Assembly: GCA_037179515.1 (NCBI GenBank)
Contig: JAXCGZ010000103.1
Span: forward strand, 1-64,000
Direction: 5' to 3'
DNA length: 64,000 nucleotides
Source: Halocaridina rubra
Lineage: Eukaryota > Arthropoda > Malacostraca > Decapoda > Atyidae
Shown here: in pieces, positions 1 to 14,082 of the stretch
Position numbering within the stretch: the stretch's first letter is position 1
How the letters are laid out: every line of letters begins with the position of its first letter
Made by a program: the position numbers and the translations under genes
The notes under the pieces: generated by a model
Database searches by the model: none
Told to the model about the DNA's origin: nothing
What the model saw: only the letters and a program-made list of their open reading frames with translations

Positions 1-694
<694 letters not shown>

Positions 695-762
<68 letters not shown>
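695..762. repeat. (TA)n between two Tigger termini
   Basis: A pure TA run whose two borders are exactly the outer ends of divergent Tigger terminal repeats: ...atcactg on the left and cagtgatccc on the right. Tigger elements insert at TA dinucleotides. Confidence 0.95.
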
Positions 763-765
<3 letters not shown>

Positions 766-2086
766 TGATCCCCCGCTGGATCGCGTTTCTTGGTTCGCGT
801 TTTCACTGTACCACTTTTTTTATTTTTGGCAAATTATTATTTTATTCTTCGGGTATACAGTATGCAAAAATATTAAAATATTAAAAAAATAAAAATTCTC
901 AGTATTTTCATTTTTTTATTGAAAAAAAACATTTCATTATCTAATTGATAAAAAAAATTATTTCCCAGCCTACGAATAATAAAACAGTAAAAAATAGTAA
1001 AAAACATAAATTTAGATATATGTACGTACAGCATAACTCACAGTATTGCATTCATGCGAAATAGTGATCCGATAGCGTACAATGTATTGGGGTAGCAGCT
1101 AAGTGAGCTAGCATATATATTTATATTTCCAGTAGTTTCATGATTTTATTGATAAAAAAACGTATTTCTTAGCCTAAGAATAATAAAACAGTAAAATATA
1201 GTAAAAAAAACATAAATACTAACAGTATTGCAACATGTAAAATACGATACCGCTATCAGCGTTTCGGACAAAGGCTCGTTCAGTCTAACTCACGTGTGCG
1301 CCGTTCACGTTGTGCTTATTAAACGTTTTGCTTGTGTCCGATAGCGTACAATGTATTGGGGTCGCAACTACGTGAGCTAGCATATATATTTATATTTCCG
1401 GTAGCTTCATGATTTTATTGATAAAAAAAACGTATTTCTTAGCCTAAGAATAATAAAACAGTAAAAAATGGTAAATAAAATAAATACTAACAATATTGCA
1501 ACATGTAAAATACGATTCCGCTATAAGCGTTTCGGACAAAGGCTTTCACAATCTTGCAGTGTCTCGCCTCACTCGTGTGCGCCGTTCACGTTGTGCTTAT
1601 TATTATTAATACGTTTTCCTTGTGATTTTTTTACTCGCATATTTTAACCTTTGCAATGCCTCCCAAGCATCCTTTATCTTCTAAGGCTTCTTGTAGTGAG
1701 CCTAAGCGGCAAAGGAAAATGTTAACCATAACTGATAAGGTAAGTTTACCTATCACGTACATATAAATTTACGTTGACATGCTGTTATTTATAAAGTAAA
1801 GGGTGGTTTTTTAACAGTGCAGGCAGGGTTTATACATTAAGCGTAAAAATAATAGTAAAATACCTATGTACATGAATATGTCATATAAATTTACACTTGC
1901 ATGCTGTTATTTATGAAGTAAAGGGTGGTTTGTTAACAGTACAGGGAGGGTTTATACAGCTTATACGGTGTAAACGTAAAAATAAATTAAAATATCTATA
2001 TACATATAGGCTGATCCTACTCCGCTTTTTTCCTGTTTCGCGCTGGGTCCCGGAACCGATTCCCTGCGATAATGGGGGGATCACTG
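763..2086 (+). mobile_element. Internally deleted Tigger-I element
   Basis: The ends are cagtgatccc at 763 and its inverted form ggggatcactg finishing at 2086. Inside are two to three diverged copies of a roughly 240-bp subterminal repeat (about 1030-1560), the first codons of a Tigger transposase (1656-1739) and then directly the 3' flank seen in the full-length copy at 47132-50299. Most of the transposase gene is missing. The join lies in the sequence ggtaa, which both parents carry. Sequence around 1755-1990 shows a second partial duplication of the 3' flank. Confidence 0.85.
1656..1739 (+). pseudogene. Tigger-I transposase, N-terminal fragment
   Basis: An ATG at 1656 opens about 28 codons starting MPPKHPLSSKAS, then a basic KRQRKM patch. 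This is the start of the CENP-B-type helix-turn-helix region of the Tigger-I transposase seen also at 2594, 5082, 9827, 24702 and 49181. Reading then runs into gtaagtttacc, which belongs to the element's 3' flank, so no DDE domain follows. It resembles a splice donor but is explained by the internal deletion. Confidence 0.8.

Positions 2087-2168
<82 letters not shown>
2087..2168. repeat. (TA)n between two Tigger termini
   Basis: TA run, with one TG at its start, exactly between the right end of the 763-2086 element and the left end (cagtgttcc) of the next element. Confidence 0.95.
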
Positions 2169-2171
<3 letters not shown>

Positions 2172-2444
2172 TGTTCCTCCCCTTATTGCATTAGTTCGGT
2201 TCCGGGACCTGGCGCGAACCAGGAAAACCGCGGAGTAGGATAAGCCTATATGTACATAGATATTTTAATTTATTTTTACGTTTACACTGTATAAACCCTC
2301 CCTGTACTGTTAAAAAAACACCCTTTACATTATAAATAACAGCAAGCAACGTAATTTTTTATGAAAGTTATAGGAAACTTACCGTGAATGAGGTGATGTT
2401 GACGTGACATACATAGGTACAGTATTTTACAATAATTTTTACGT

Positions 2445-2594
2445 TTATGTAAAATTGCAGCCGACATCAATAAATTTTTTTCCTTCTTTCAACATATCTA
2501 AGAGTTTCACTTTATCCACAATGGTTAACATTTTCCTTTGCCGCATAGGCTCACTACAAGAAGCCTTATAAGATGAAGGATGCTTGGGAGGCAT
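2445..2594 (-). pseudogene. Tigger-I transposase, 49-residue N-terminal remnant
   Basis: It reads from an ATG at 2594 to a stop at 2445, beginning MPPKHPSSYKAS and containing KVKLLDMLKEGKKF, the first helices of a CENP-B-type DNA-binding domain. The full family protein is several hundred residues longer. The stop arises where the coding sequence meets the 3' flank after deletion. It cannot be catalytic; a DNA-binding peptide is conceivable but unsupported. Confidence 0.75.
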
Positions 2595-3230
2595 TGCAAA
2601 GGTCAAAAATGCGAGTAAAAAAAACAGAAGCAAATCATATTAATAATAATAAGCACAACGTGAATGGCGCACACGAGTGAGGCGAGACAATGGAAGATGG
2701 TGGAAGCCTTTGTCCGAAACGCTGATAGCGGTATCATATTTTACATGTTGCAATACTGTTAGTATTTATGTATTTTACTATTTTTTACTCTTTTATTATT
2801 CTTAGGCCAAGAAATACATTTTTTTTATCAATAAAATCATGAAACTACTGGAAATATAAACATATATGCTAGCTCACGTAGCTGCGACCCCAATACATTG
2901 TATGCTATCGAACACAAGCAAAACGTTTAATAAGCACAACGTGAACGGCGCACACGTGAGTTAGACTGAACGAGTCTTTGTCCAAAACGCTAATAGCAGT
3001 ATCGTATTTTACATGTTGCAATACTGTTAGTATTTATGTTTTTTTACTATTTTTTATGTTTTATTATTCTTAGGCTAATAAATACGTTTTTTTATCAATA
3101 AAATCATGAAACTACTGGAAATATAAATATATATGCTAGCTCACGTAGCTGCGACAACAATACATTGTACGCTATCGAACACTATGTCACATGATGCAAT
3201 ACTGTGAGTTATACTGTACGTACGTATATC

Positions 3231-3408
3231 ATTCAGTTATTAGTACAATGTATATAAATTTAAAATTCAATTACTTATTTGATGATTGTACAAAATCTAT
3301 TGTATTTATTCATTGTAATTTGGACCAAATATTCCTTTTGTAAAGATTATACTGTACTTTTCAAAAGAGGTGGTCAATAAACGTATCTATCTGTCTATCT
3401 ATCTATCT
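3231..3408 (+). mobile_element. 5'-truncated LINE tail with (TATC)n end
   Basis: Compared with the uninterrupted sequence near 1010-1035, this segment is an insertion. It ends in ggtcaataaacg followed by tatctatctgtctatc, a microsatellite tail typical of some LINE 3' ends. A second copy lies at 5987-6157 in the same position of a sister Tigger copy. The LINE clade cannot be told from the tail alone. Confidence 0.6.
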
Positions 3409-3652
3409 AAATTTATGTTTTTTACTATTTTTTACTGTTTCATTATTTGTAGGCTGGGAAATAAATTTTGTTTATCAATTAGATAGTGAAATATGTTTTT
3501 TCAATAAAAAAAAAAAAAATGAAAATACTGAGAATTTTTTTTTTGTAATTTTAATATTTTTGCATATACCCAAAAAATTAAATAATAATTTATAAAAAAA
3601 ACCGCGATACAGTGAGAACGCGAACCAAGAAACGCAAGTAACTGGGGGAACA

Positions 3653-3655
<3 letters not shown>

Positions 3656-3749
<94 letters not shown>
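3656..3749. repeat. (TA)n microsatellite
   Basis: TA run starting exactly at the right end of the Tigger copy 2169-3655 and ending at the left end of a pogo-like element. Confidence 0.95.
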
Positions 3750-3751
<2 letters not shown>

Positions 3752-4654
3752 GTATATTTCGGTGTATAAGTCGATGTTTTAGCCCCCAAAAATCAGCCCA
3801 AAATTGAGGGTCGACTTATATAACAATCACAAAAAGCAAACCTTGAAATCTTGTGACATATTGGTGCAGGAAATCAGGCCTAACCTTAGGCTAATACCGA
3901 CGACAGCCTCGGTGCGGTAACTATCGATGTAAATACATGTAGCTACTAATGTAAATACTTGTATTTTAATCAATTCACATTCTGATTCGACACTAATAAT
4001 ATAATAGAGCTACCATTACCTTAAAATTCCACAAAATGCTATTAATCAAAGGAAAAAGACCATAACAATGTAAACATCATGCAGCCATTTGTAAAATTTC
4101 CGATCAGCTGATCGCTGACGAAACAAAACAATTTACGGTATAAGTGCGTTCACACCAACCCTTTTTTGACCACAGAAATGTTAAATAACAACATCTAGGA
4201 TAACATCAGATCTTTATTTCTCACTAAAATAAATTACAATAAAAAGTATGCAATATGTTTTATTCATTTAAAAACCTTCAAAATTGCTACAATCATCATC
4301 ATCTGATGAAAACTGGTAACTTTATGTTCAAGGTCTCTTGGTAGCTTTTGAGCGATTTTCGTTTTTTGGTGTATCACAAGGTTCTTTCTATTCATGAAAC
4401 GACTACACCACCCAACTGTTGCTTTAAAGTCCTTACTTTGGTCTTTGTTGGCTTTTGCCCATTTTAATGCATGTGATCTTATTTTATTTCGTGTTACTAT
4501 GAATCCATCCTGTCTTAGTTCAAGTACCCACTTAGGCTAGCCGATAATTTACGGTAGGCGAGTTCTGTATTTTAGAGGTCGACCTATACCTCAGATATTA
4601 GCAAAAATCATAAAAAATTACTCTCATTTTTGGGTCGACTTATCTGTAGGCCGA
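3750..4654 (-). mobile_element. Non-autonomous pogo-like element
   Basis: The left edge contains tcggtgtataagtcga; the right edge, read on the other strand, has tcggcctacagataagtcga, so the ends form imperfect inverted repeats around a ataagtcga core. A minus-strand transposase fragment lies at 4264-4536. The right edge abuts the next Tigger terminal repeat at 4655 without an intervening TA, so the outermost bases may be lost. The ends differ from the CAGTRNTCCC Tigger family. Confidence 0.6.
4264..4536 (-). pseudogene. pogo-like transposase, DNA-binding fragment
   Basis: The minus strand from 4536 to a stop at 4264 gives 90 residues with no ATG at its start. It contains RNKIRSHALKWAKAN, then GWCSRFMNRKNL and KTKIAQKLPRDLE. 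This pattern, a helix with a conserved tryptophan, then W-C-x-R-F-M-x-R, then a basic stretch and A-Q-K-L-P, is known from the second CENP-B-type helix-turn-helix of pogo-like transposases and their domesticated relatives. The DDE part is missing. Upstream in this frame is an immediate stop. Confidence 0.65.
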
Positions 4655-4932
4655 CAGTGTTGCCTCATTTATCGCGGTAGTTCGGTTCCGGGACCCGGCG
4701 CAAACCCGGAAATCCGCGGAGTAGGATCAGCCTATATGTACATAGATATTTTAATGTATTTTTACGTTTACACTGTATAAACCCTCCCTGTACTGTTAAA
4801 AAAACACTCTTTACATTATAAATAACAGCAAGCAACGTAATTTTTTTATGAAAGTGATAGGAAAACTTACCATGAATGAGGTGAAGATGACTTGATATAC
4901 ATAGGTTCCATATTTTACAATAATTTTTACGT

Positions 4933-5082
4933 TTACGTAAAATAGCGGCCGACATCCACAAACTTTTTTCCTTCTGTCAACATATCTAAGAGTTTCACTT
5001 TATCTACAATGGTTAACATTTTCCTTTGCCGCTTAGGCTCACTACAAAAAGCCTTAGAAGATGAAGGATGCTTGGGAGGCAT
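4933..5082 (-). pseudogene. Tigger-I transposase, 49-residue N-terminal remnant
   Basis: ATG at 5082, beginning MPPKHPSSSKAF, then KRQRKM and KVKLLDMLTEGKKF, stop TAA at 4933. It has the same length as the remnant at 2445-2594, so the deletion that truncated both is likely one ancestral event. Only the first CENP-B-type DNA-binding helices remain. Confidence 0.75.
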
Positions 5083-5224
5083 TGTCAAGGTTAAAATTTG
5101 CAGGTAAAAAAATCACAAGCAAAACATATTAATAATAATAAGCACAATGTGAATGGCGCACACGAGTGAGGCGAGACAATGGAAGAGGGTGGAAGCCTTT
5201 GTCCGAAACGCTGATATCGGTATC

Positions 5225-5940
5225 GTATTTTACATGTTGCAATACTGTTAGTATTTATGTTTTTTACTATTTTTTACTGTTATATTATTCCTAGGCTAAG
5301 AAATAAGTTTTTTTTATCAATAAAACCATGAAACTACTGGAAATATAAATATATATGCTAGCTCACGTAGCTTCGACCCCAATACATTGTACGCTATCGA
5401 ACACAAGCAAAACGTTTAATAAGCAAAATGTGAACGGCGCACACGTGAGTTAGACTGTACGAGTCTCTGTACAAAACGCTGATATCGGTATCATATTTTA
5501 CATGTTGCAATACTGTTAGTATTTATATTTTTTACTATTTTTTACTGTTATATTATTCCTAGGCTAAGAAATAAGTTCTTTTATCAATAAAACCATAAAA
5601 CTACTGGAAATATAAATATATATGCTAGCTCACGTAGCTTCGACCCCAATACATTGTACGCTATCGAACACAAGCAAAACGCTTAATAAGCAAAACGTGA
5701 ACGGCGCACACATGAGTTAGACTGTATGAGTCTCTGTACAAAACGCTGATAGCGGTATCGTATTTTACATATTGCAATACTGTTAGTATTTATGTTTTTT
5801 ACTATTTTTTACTGTTTTATTATTCTTAGGCTAATAAATAAGTTTTTTTATCAATAAAATCATGATACTACTGGAAATATACATATATATGCTAGCTCAC
5901 GTAGCTGAGACCCCAATGCATTGTACGCTATCGAACACTA
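5225..5940. repeat. Three tandem ~240-bp subterminal repeats
   Basis: Each unit holds gttgcaatactgttagta, a T-rich stretch, aggctaagaaataag, tatgctagctcacgtagct and an aacggcgcacac block. Fewer units occur in the sister copies near 1030-1560 and 2700-3180, and related units lie at 9300-9600, 23560-23800 and 49600-50000. They sit upstream of the transposase start, where subterminal transposase-binding sites or a promoter would be expected; that role is inference. Confidence 0.7.
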
Positions 5941-5986
5941 TTTCGCATGATGCAATACTGTGAGTTATACTGTACGTACGTATATC

Positions 5987-6157
5987 ATTCAGTTATTAGT
6001 ACAATGTATATTAATTTAAAATTCATCTACTTATTTGATGATTGTACAAAATCTATTGTATTTATTCATTGAAATTTGGACCAAATATTCCTTTTGTAAA
6101 GATTATACTGTACTTTTCAAAAGAGGTGGTCAATAAACTTATCTATCTATCTATCTA
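5987..6157 (+). mobile_element. 5'-truncated LINE tail, shared insertion
   Basis: Same sequence and same insertion point relative to the host Tigger as 3231-3408, ending in caataaactt and tatctatcta. The shared site shows that it was already present before the two Tigger copies separated. Confidence 0.6.
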
Positions 6158-6404
6158 CATTTATGTTTTTTACTATTTTTTACTGTTTTATTATTCGTAG
6201 GCTGGGAAATAATTTTTTTTTATCAATTAGATAATGAAATATGTTTTTTTTCAATAAAAAAAAAAATGAAAATACTGAGAATTTTTTTTTTTTATATTTT
6301 AATATTTTTGCATATACCCATGATATAAAATAATAATTTATCCAAAAAAAAAATGCTATAGAGTGAGAAAGCGAACCAAGAAGCGCGAATAACTGGGGTA
6401 ACAC

Positions 6405-7903
<1,499 letters not shown>

Positions 7904-7929
7904 AATATATAGTATATATATGTGTGTGC

Positions 7930-8023
<94 letters not shown>
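7904..8023. repeat. (TA)n with TG interruptions
   Basis: A TA-rich run starting at the MITE end and continuing to the 3' end of a minus-strand SINE, for which it may serve as the tail. Confidence 0.9.
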
Positions 8024-8548
<525 letters not shown>

Positions 8549-8575
8549 CACTGAACTGTTAACATACAGTCTAAA

Positions 8576-9056
<481 letters not shown>

Positions 9057-9064
9057 TATATATA

Positions 9065-12000
9065 CAGTAATCCCTTGCTATATTGCGATTCACCTTTTCG
9101 CGAATTCAGTGCATTGCGGTTATTTTTGGCAAGCTTTTTTTTTTTTTCTGGGTATGCGAGAATCCAGGATATGTGGAAATATTAAAATTACCAGTAATTT
9201 CATTATATTATTGAAAAAAAAAAAATTCATTATTTTATTGATAAAAAAATCTATTTCATAGCCTATGAATAATAAAACAGCAAATAATAGTAAAAAACAT
9301 AAATTTAAACATGTAACACAGCATTACACCATGTAAAATACGATACTGGTATCAGCGATTTGGAAAACCAAAAGGGTCGCATCTACGTGAGATAGTACAT
9401 ATTAAAATTTCCAGTATTTTCATTATTTTATTGATAAAAAAAAGTATTTCATAGCCTAAGAATAATAAAACAGTAAACAATAGTAAAAAACATAACTTTA
9501 AACATGTAACTCACAGTACTGCACCATGTAAAATACTGTACGATAGCGTATTGGCATTTTGGAAAACACAAAGGGTCGCACCTACGTGAGATAGTACATG
9601 GGATGCTATTGGCTGATGGATGGGAGATGACGAATCACAGAATTGTTTTTCTATATGTTCTGTATCATGAGGTCTGATTGGCTTTTTGATAGAAGCTTCA
9701 TTCTCCAAGTATCTTCCATTATCTCGCCTTGCCATTTCAGTCTACTCACGTGTGCGCCGTACGCATTCTGCTTCTTAATACGTTGTGCTTGTGATTTTGT
9801 GAAACTTTTGTATTTCAACTTCTGCAATGTCTCTCAAGCATCCTTCATCTTCTAAGGCTTCTGGTAGTAAGCCTAAGTTGCAAAGAAAGATGTTGACCAA
9901 AACAGAAAAGGTAAAACTGCTGAAGAAAGGAAGAAAGTTCTTGGCAGTCGGCCACCATTTCAGCATCATCGAATCTACTGTTCGATACATAAAAAAGGAC
10001 GAGGCAAATATCAGGAAAACAACGACGACAGTATTACTTTTAATATAACAGCGAAGAAGGTCGTAGCATCCCGCAATAAGATAATAGTGTGGAAGGAATA
10101 TGCTTTGGCCCTGTGGATTGCTGATTGCAGGAAGAACATCACCTTAGACACCAGTATCATACAAACAAAGGTGAAGAAGCTGTATAAGACATTTGCCGCA
10201 AATGAACCCGACGATGACAGTGGCGACTGAGAGGAGGAGGAGAAAGAAGAAGAAATCGACGACCCACAACCAGGACCCTCCAGCGATTCTCCACCGAGGA
10301 AACGATAGTTCGTTGCAAGCAAGGATGGTTCACCAAATTTCAAAAACGCTTTGGCCTAAAGAGCGTTTCGTTGCATGGCGAAGCTGCCTCTGCAGATACA
10401 GCTGCAGCTGAAGAATATGTAAAGAATGACTTCAAGAAAATTATCGAGGAAGGCGAATATGCTCCTGAGCAAGTATTTAACATGGATGAGACTTGGTTAT
10501 TTTGGGAGAGAATGCCGTCTCGCACTTTTCTCTTCAAGGAAGAAGCTAAAGCCCCGGGATTTAAAGCGCTCAAAGACCGTGTTACACTCATCATGTGTGG
10601 GAATGCTGCAGGCTTCATGTTAAAGCCCGGGCTTATCTACAAGTCTAAGAACCCTAGGGCTTTAAAGAATAAAACAAGAATCTGCTGCCAGTGTAATGGA
10701 TGCATAACCCTAAGGCCTGGATCACGAAAAGCCTCACATCAGACTAGTTTTACCAGACTGATTGCAGGAAGAAGAACATCACCTTAGACACCAGTATCAT
10801 ACAAACAAAGGTGAAGAAGCTGTATGAGACATTCGCTGCAAAAGAACCCAACGATGACCGTGGCCACCGAGAGGAGGAGGAGAAAGAAGAAATCGACAAC
10901 CCACAACCAGGACCCTCCAGCGATTCTCCACCTAGGAAACGATAGTTCGTTGCAAGCAAGGGATGGTTCACCAAATTTCAAAATCACTTTGGCCTAAAGA
11001 GCGTTTCGTTGCATGGCAAAGCTGCCTCTGCCGATACAGCTGCAGCTGAAGAATATGTAAATAATGACTTCAAGAAAATTACCGAGGAAGGCGAATATGC
11101 TCCTGAGCAAGTATTTAGCATGGATGAGACAGGGTTATTTTGGAAGAGAATGCCGTCTCGCACTTTTCTCTTCAAGAAAGAAGCTAAAGCCCCGGGATTT
11201 AAAGCACACAAAGACCGTGTTACCCTCATCAAGTGTGGGAATGCTGCAGGCTTCATGTTAAAGCCCGGGCTTATCTACAAGTCTAAGAACCCTAGGGCTT
11301 TAAAGAATAAAAACAAGAATCTGCTGCCAGTGTATTGGATGCATAACCCTAAGGCCTGGATCACGAAGAGCCTCATGTCAGACTGGTTTTACCAATGCTT
11401 TATCCCTCAGGTCAAAGTTTATCTTGCAGAGAAGGGCCTTGAATTTAAAGTCCTTCTTTTGATGGATAATGCTGGTGGCCACACAACTGATCTCCATTAT
11501 GACGGTGTTCAAGTAGAGTTCCTGCCACAGAATACGACATCACTGATTTAGCCTACGGCTCAAGGCATTATTCGTGCATTAAAGGCCCTCTACACACGAA
11601 ATGCCCTGGCGAACATGGTTGAATCTACGGATTCGGACAAAGAATTCGCACTGAAGACTTTCTGGCGTAAATACACGATTGCTACATGCGATCAAAATAT
11701 TCAGAATGCAGTGAATGAGATGAAGCCGGCAACAATCAATGCCAGCTGGAAGAAATTGTGGCCCAAAGTCATCTACGACTACAAGGGATTCGCTCCTGAT
11801 GAAGTCCATTACTTGGCAGTTGCAAAAGCTGTGAAGTTGGCTGCATTTCTAGGAGGGGAAGGCTTTAAAGATATGACTCACGAAGATGTCAATGAACTGA
11901 TCAACTGCCACTCGCAGCCTTTGACTGAGGAAGACTTGGAGGAAATGACAAAATCAGCGAGCGAAGAAGAGGAAGACCAACCAGAGGAAACGAACGAAGA

Positions 12001-12200
12001 ACTCGAAAAACCTGGCCTTACACTCGAACGTCTGTTAGCCATGTATAACATGGCCAACGAACACCAACAACTGTCGGAGGAGCATGACGAAAATATGGTT
12101 CGTTCAGTGCATTTCTGCAATATTATCGATGATGCCATGACTCCTTACAAGACCATCTTCGCACAAAAGAAAAAACAGCGACAGCAACTCCCCCCCATTT
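9065..12200 (+). mobile_element. Tigger-I element, 3' end lost
   Basis: The left end is cagtaatcccttgct at 9065, followed by subterminal repeats and a transposase gene (9827-12190). At about 12200 the sequence turns directly into a MITE arm (gtgacaccaggatggccc), so the last codons, 3' flank and right end seen at 47132-47400 in the full-length copy are missing. Confidence 0.85.
9827..12190 (+). pseudogene. Tigger-I transposase, broken
   Basis: A cut-and-paste DNA transposase of the pogo/Tigger type. The ATG at 9827 starts MSLKHPSSSKAS; a CENP-B-type helix-turn-helix covers roughly the first 65 residues. Downstream come an acidic linker (about 10190-10290), the first DDE aspartate in FSMDETGLFW (about 11116-11145), the second in LLLMDNAGGH (about 11455-11485) and the third region near 11545-11575. 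That third region has CAG changed to TAG, and the aspartate expected before QGII is alanine. A 633-bp segment is tandemly duplicated (10123-10755 and 10760-11392), and several frameshifts occur. The C-terminus is acidic and then lysine-rich (QKKKQRQQLP). Confidence 0.85.
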
Positions 12201-12438
12201 TTTTTTTTTTAATTATTGTGACACCAGGATGGCCCAAAAAATTATAAAATAAAACAGCCTCTATCAGGCTGTAAAGAGAAACAGATGGAGAGTGTAATGA
12301 CCTGTCAGATGTGAGGGGATTATAAAAGATGTGTAATGAATATCCAGCTCTCTGCTGGGTTTTAATATACCTCTGCATTACTCTCATGATGTCTATTCCA
12401 AAAATTCTCCTTAGATCTTATTATTATTATTATTATTA

Positions 12439-12470
<32 letters not shown>

Positions 12471-12506
12471 TTTAACAATAATTTTCCCTTGATGATGATT
12501 GTGAAG

Positions 12507-12554
<48 letters not shown>

Positions 12555-12646
12555 TATATCATTATTATTACGAATTTATAATTAAACCATTATTTTTACA
12601 ATAAATAATGTAGTTTTGGTTGAATGAACAAAAGTTAATTAAAGAT

Positions 12647-12679
<33 letters not shown>

Positions 12680-12686
12680 CTCCCTC

Positions 12687-12722
<36 letters not shown>

Positions 12723-12743
12723 CAACATTCTATTCTACCCAAT
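12200..12743 (-). mobile_element. Half of an inverted-repeat MITE
   Basis: The minus-strand arm (about 12215-12415), (ATT)n blocks (12418-12475 and 12508-12555), the unique core and a CT-rich run (12646-12722) ending at tctattctacccaa. The terminal repeat and second half are absent. It has replaced the 3' end of the Tigger element on its left. Confidence 0.75.
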
Positions 12744-12980
12744 AGGGTGGTTGTATATATAATGTATAATGATGATGATCTTTTCTTATCGTAATCGTCT
12801 TTGTACTGGTGAAAGAAGCCTCCGCGGGCGCTTATATACTATATTTAAAAAAAAAATAAAAAATAAAAAATAAAAAAAAATACAGTAAATAAGCGCCCGC
12901 GGAGGCTTCTTCCACCAGTACAAAGAGGATTACAATAAGAAAAGATCATCATCATTATACATTATATATACACCCACCCT
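12744..12980. repeat. Inverted repeat, ~100-bp arms, A-rich loop
   Basis: The left arm begins agggtggttgtatata and the right arm ends tatatacacccaccct. The arms share tcttttcttat, the gtacaaag block and a gcctccgcgggcgctta core with few mismatches. The loop (about 12848-12881) is almost only A and T. The right arm continues into the degraded LINE at 12975-13262, so the palindrome probably joins two inverted copies of that LINE's 3' end. Confidence 0.8.
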
Positions 12981-13262
12981 ACCTCTGTCATATGTCTATC
13001 TAATCTACATTTGAAGGTGTCTAAGGTATTGGCATTTATCCTACTAGGAATACTCTACAGTATTACCAAGCCAATTTTCACCAATTTCCCTTCTGAACCT
13101 AAATTTATCAAGATTAAATCCATTACCCATTACGAGTTCTGGTTTGATCATGAATTTTTAAAACTTTATTAATATCACCCTTGTTAATCCCTTTAAACCA
13201 TTTATGCACCTCAATCATATCCCCCCTAACTCTGTGCCTCTCTAGAGAATGTTGATTAAGTT
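12975..13262 (-). pseudogene. LINE reverse transcriptase, C-terminal remnant
   Basis: On the minus strand, fragments read RVRGDMIEVHKW and, in another frame, IHDQTRTRNG. They match the R-G-D-M-x-x-V-x-K and T-R-x-x-x pattern that also occurs in the C-terminal part of the CR1-like copies here (RRVRGDMVTVFKFLHG, AGSRTRGHSL). Frames are broken several times. Only the C-terminal segment is present, as expected for a 5'-truncated LINE insertion. Confidence 0.6.
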
Positions 13263-13766
13263 TTTTAATCTGTCATATGGTAGATTTAGGCACTGCATAA
13301 TTAATTTTTTTTTTTCGTTTTTAGTCTTGCTTTGGTTATTTATAATTCTTATTTTATCTTTGTATACATTTGCAGATAGAGGTTCGTTCTCCTGCATCCT
13401 CCTCCTCTTCTACCACATAAGTTACTTGCTCACTGCCACCATGCATGTCCCAGTGTACTGTATAACTGTTGCCAACTCATAATAGGGTAAAGTATAGTAA
13501 TGTATATTAATTTCTAGCAGTAAAGTGAATATGAATATCTTTTGTATACTCTTAAAAATAGATACAGGGCTTTCTGCTTTGCTATGTAGTAATAAAATAT
13601 GTTTTTTACTTATCTTATATCTTTGGCATGGTGTGTCTATGTAAGGTTTGGAACGTATCTATGCCCTTTATCATTGTTTCCTATGGAAAATAACTCGTTT
13701 TTTCACGCGAGTTTCCATTTACCCAACACTTCTGAGAACCTATCTAGGCGTTAGTCTGAGAACTTG
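13263..13766 (-). mobile_element. Tigger-III fragment, inverted relative to 14083-15155
   Basis: Sequences such as gcagatagaggttcgttctc, ggaacgtatctatgccc and atcattgtttc recur in inverse orientation between 14083 and 14465. It ends at gaacttggtgtg, close to the family end gtgtactg, and passes directly into (TA)n. Together with the nested copy it forms an imperfect long inverted repeat. Confidence 0.65.
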
Positions 13767-13771
13767 GTGTG

Positions 13772-13856
<85 letters not shown>
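13767..13856. repeat. (TA)n microsatellite
   Basis: TA run between the Tigger-III fragment and the left end of the Tigger-II element. Confidence 0.95.
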
Positions 13857-13859
<3 letters not shown>

Positions 13860-14082
13860 CCCCAACCAACGCACTTAATCCGTTCCCAAAAAGTGTTCTT
13901 GGCTTGGATTGTTTGTGGGTTGGATTTAATTTTCCCATTGAAAAGCATGTAAATTCAATCAATTTGCTCCAGGTCACAACAAATATTAATTTAAAAAAAT
14001 TTTTGAGTCATTAAAAACATGGAATATAATACAGGTTATATGCATACACTGTAAAAGAAAAATTACATTAACAACAAAAATA

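Larger units (their letters stand above)
2169..3655 (-). mobile_element. Internally deleted Tigger-I element, reverse orientation
   Basis: The terminal repeats are cagtgttcc at 2169 and gggggaacactg ending at 3655. The 3' flank comes first, then a minus-strand transposase start (2445-2594), then two copies of the roughly 240-bp subterminal repeat (about 2700-3180), and a nested 178-bp LINE tail (3231-3408). The DDE domain is absent. It has the same overall plan as 4655-6406, including the LINE tail at the homologous place, so the two copies share a deleted ancestor. Confidence 0.85.

Noticed and set aside
1730..1750. gtaagt after the Tigger start as a real splice donor
   Set aside because: The bases belong to the 3' flank of the intact element and were brought here by internal deletion; intact copies read through with coding sequence.
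1897..2238. Open frames full of Tyr-Ile (from TA repeats) here and at 3475, 6516, 7848-8605, 8740, 13744, 21840 and 23012
   Set aside because: They are produced by reading (TA)n in any frame. Codon content outside the repeat matches terminal repeats of transposons and not proteins.
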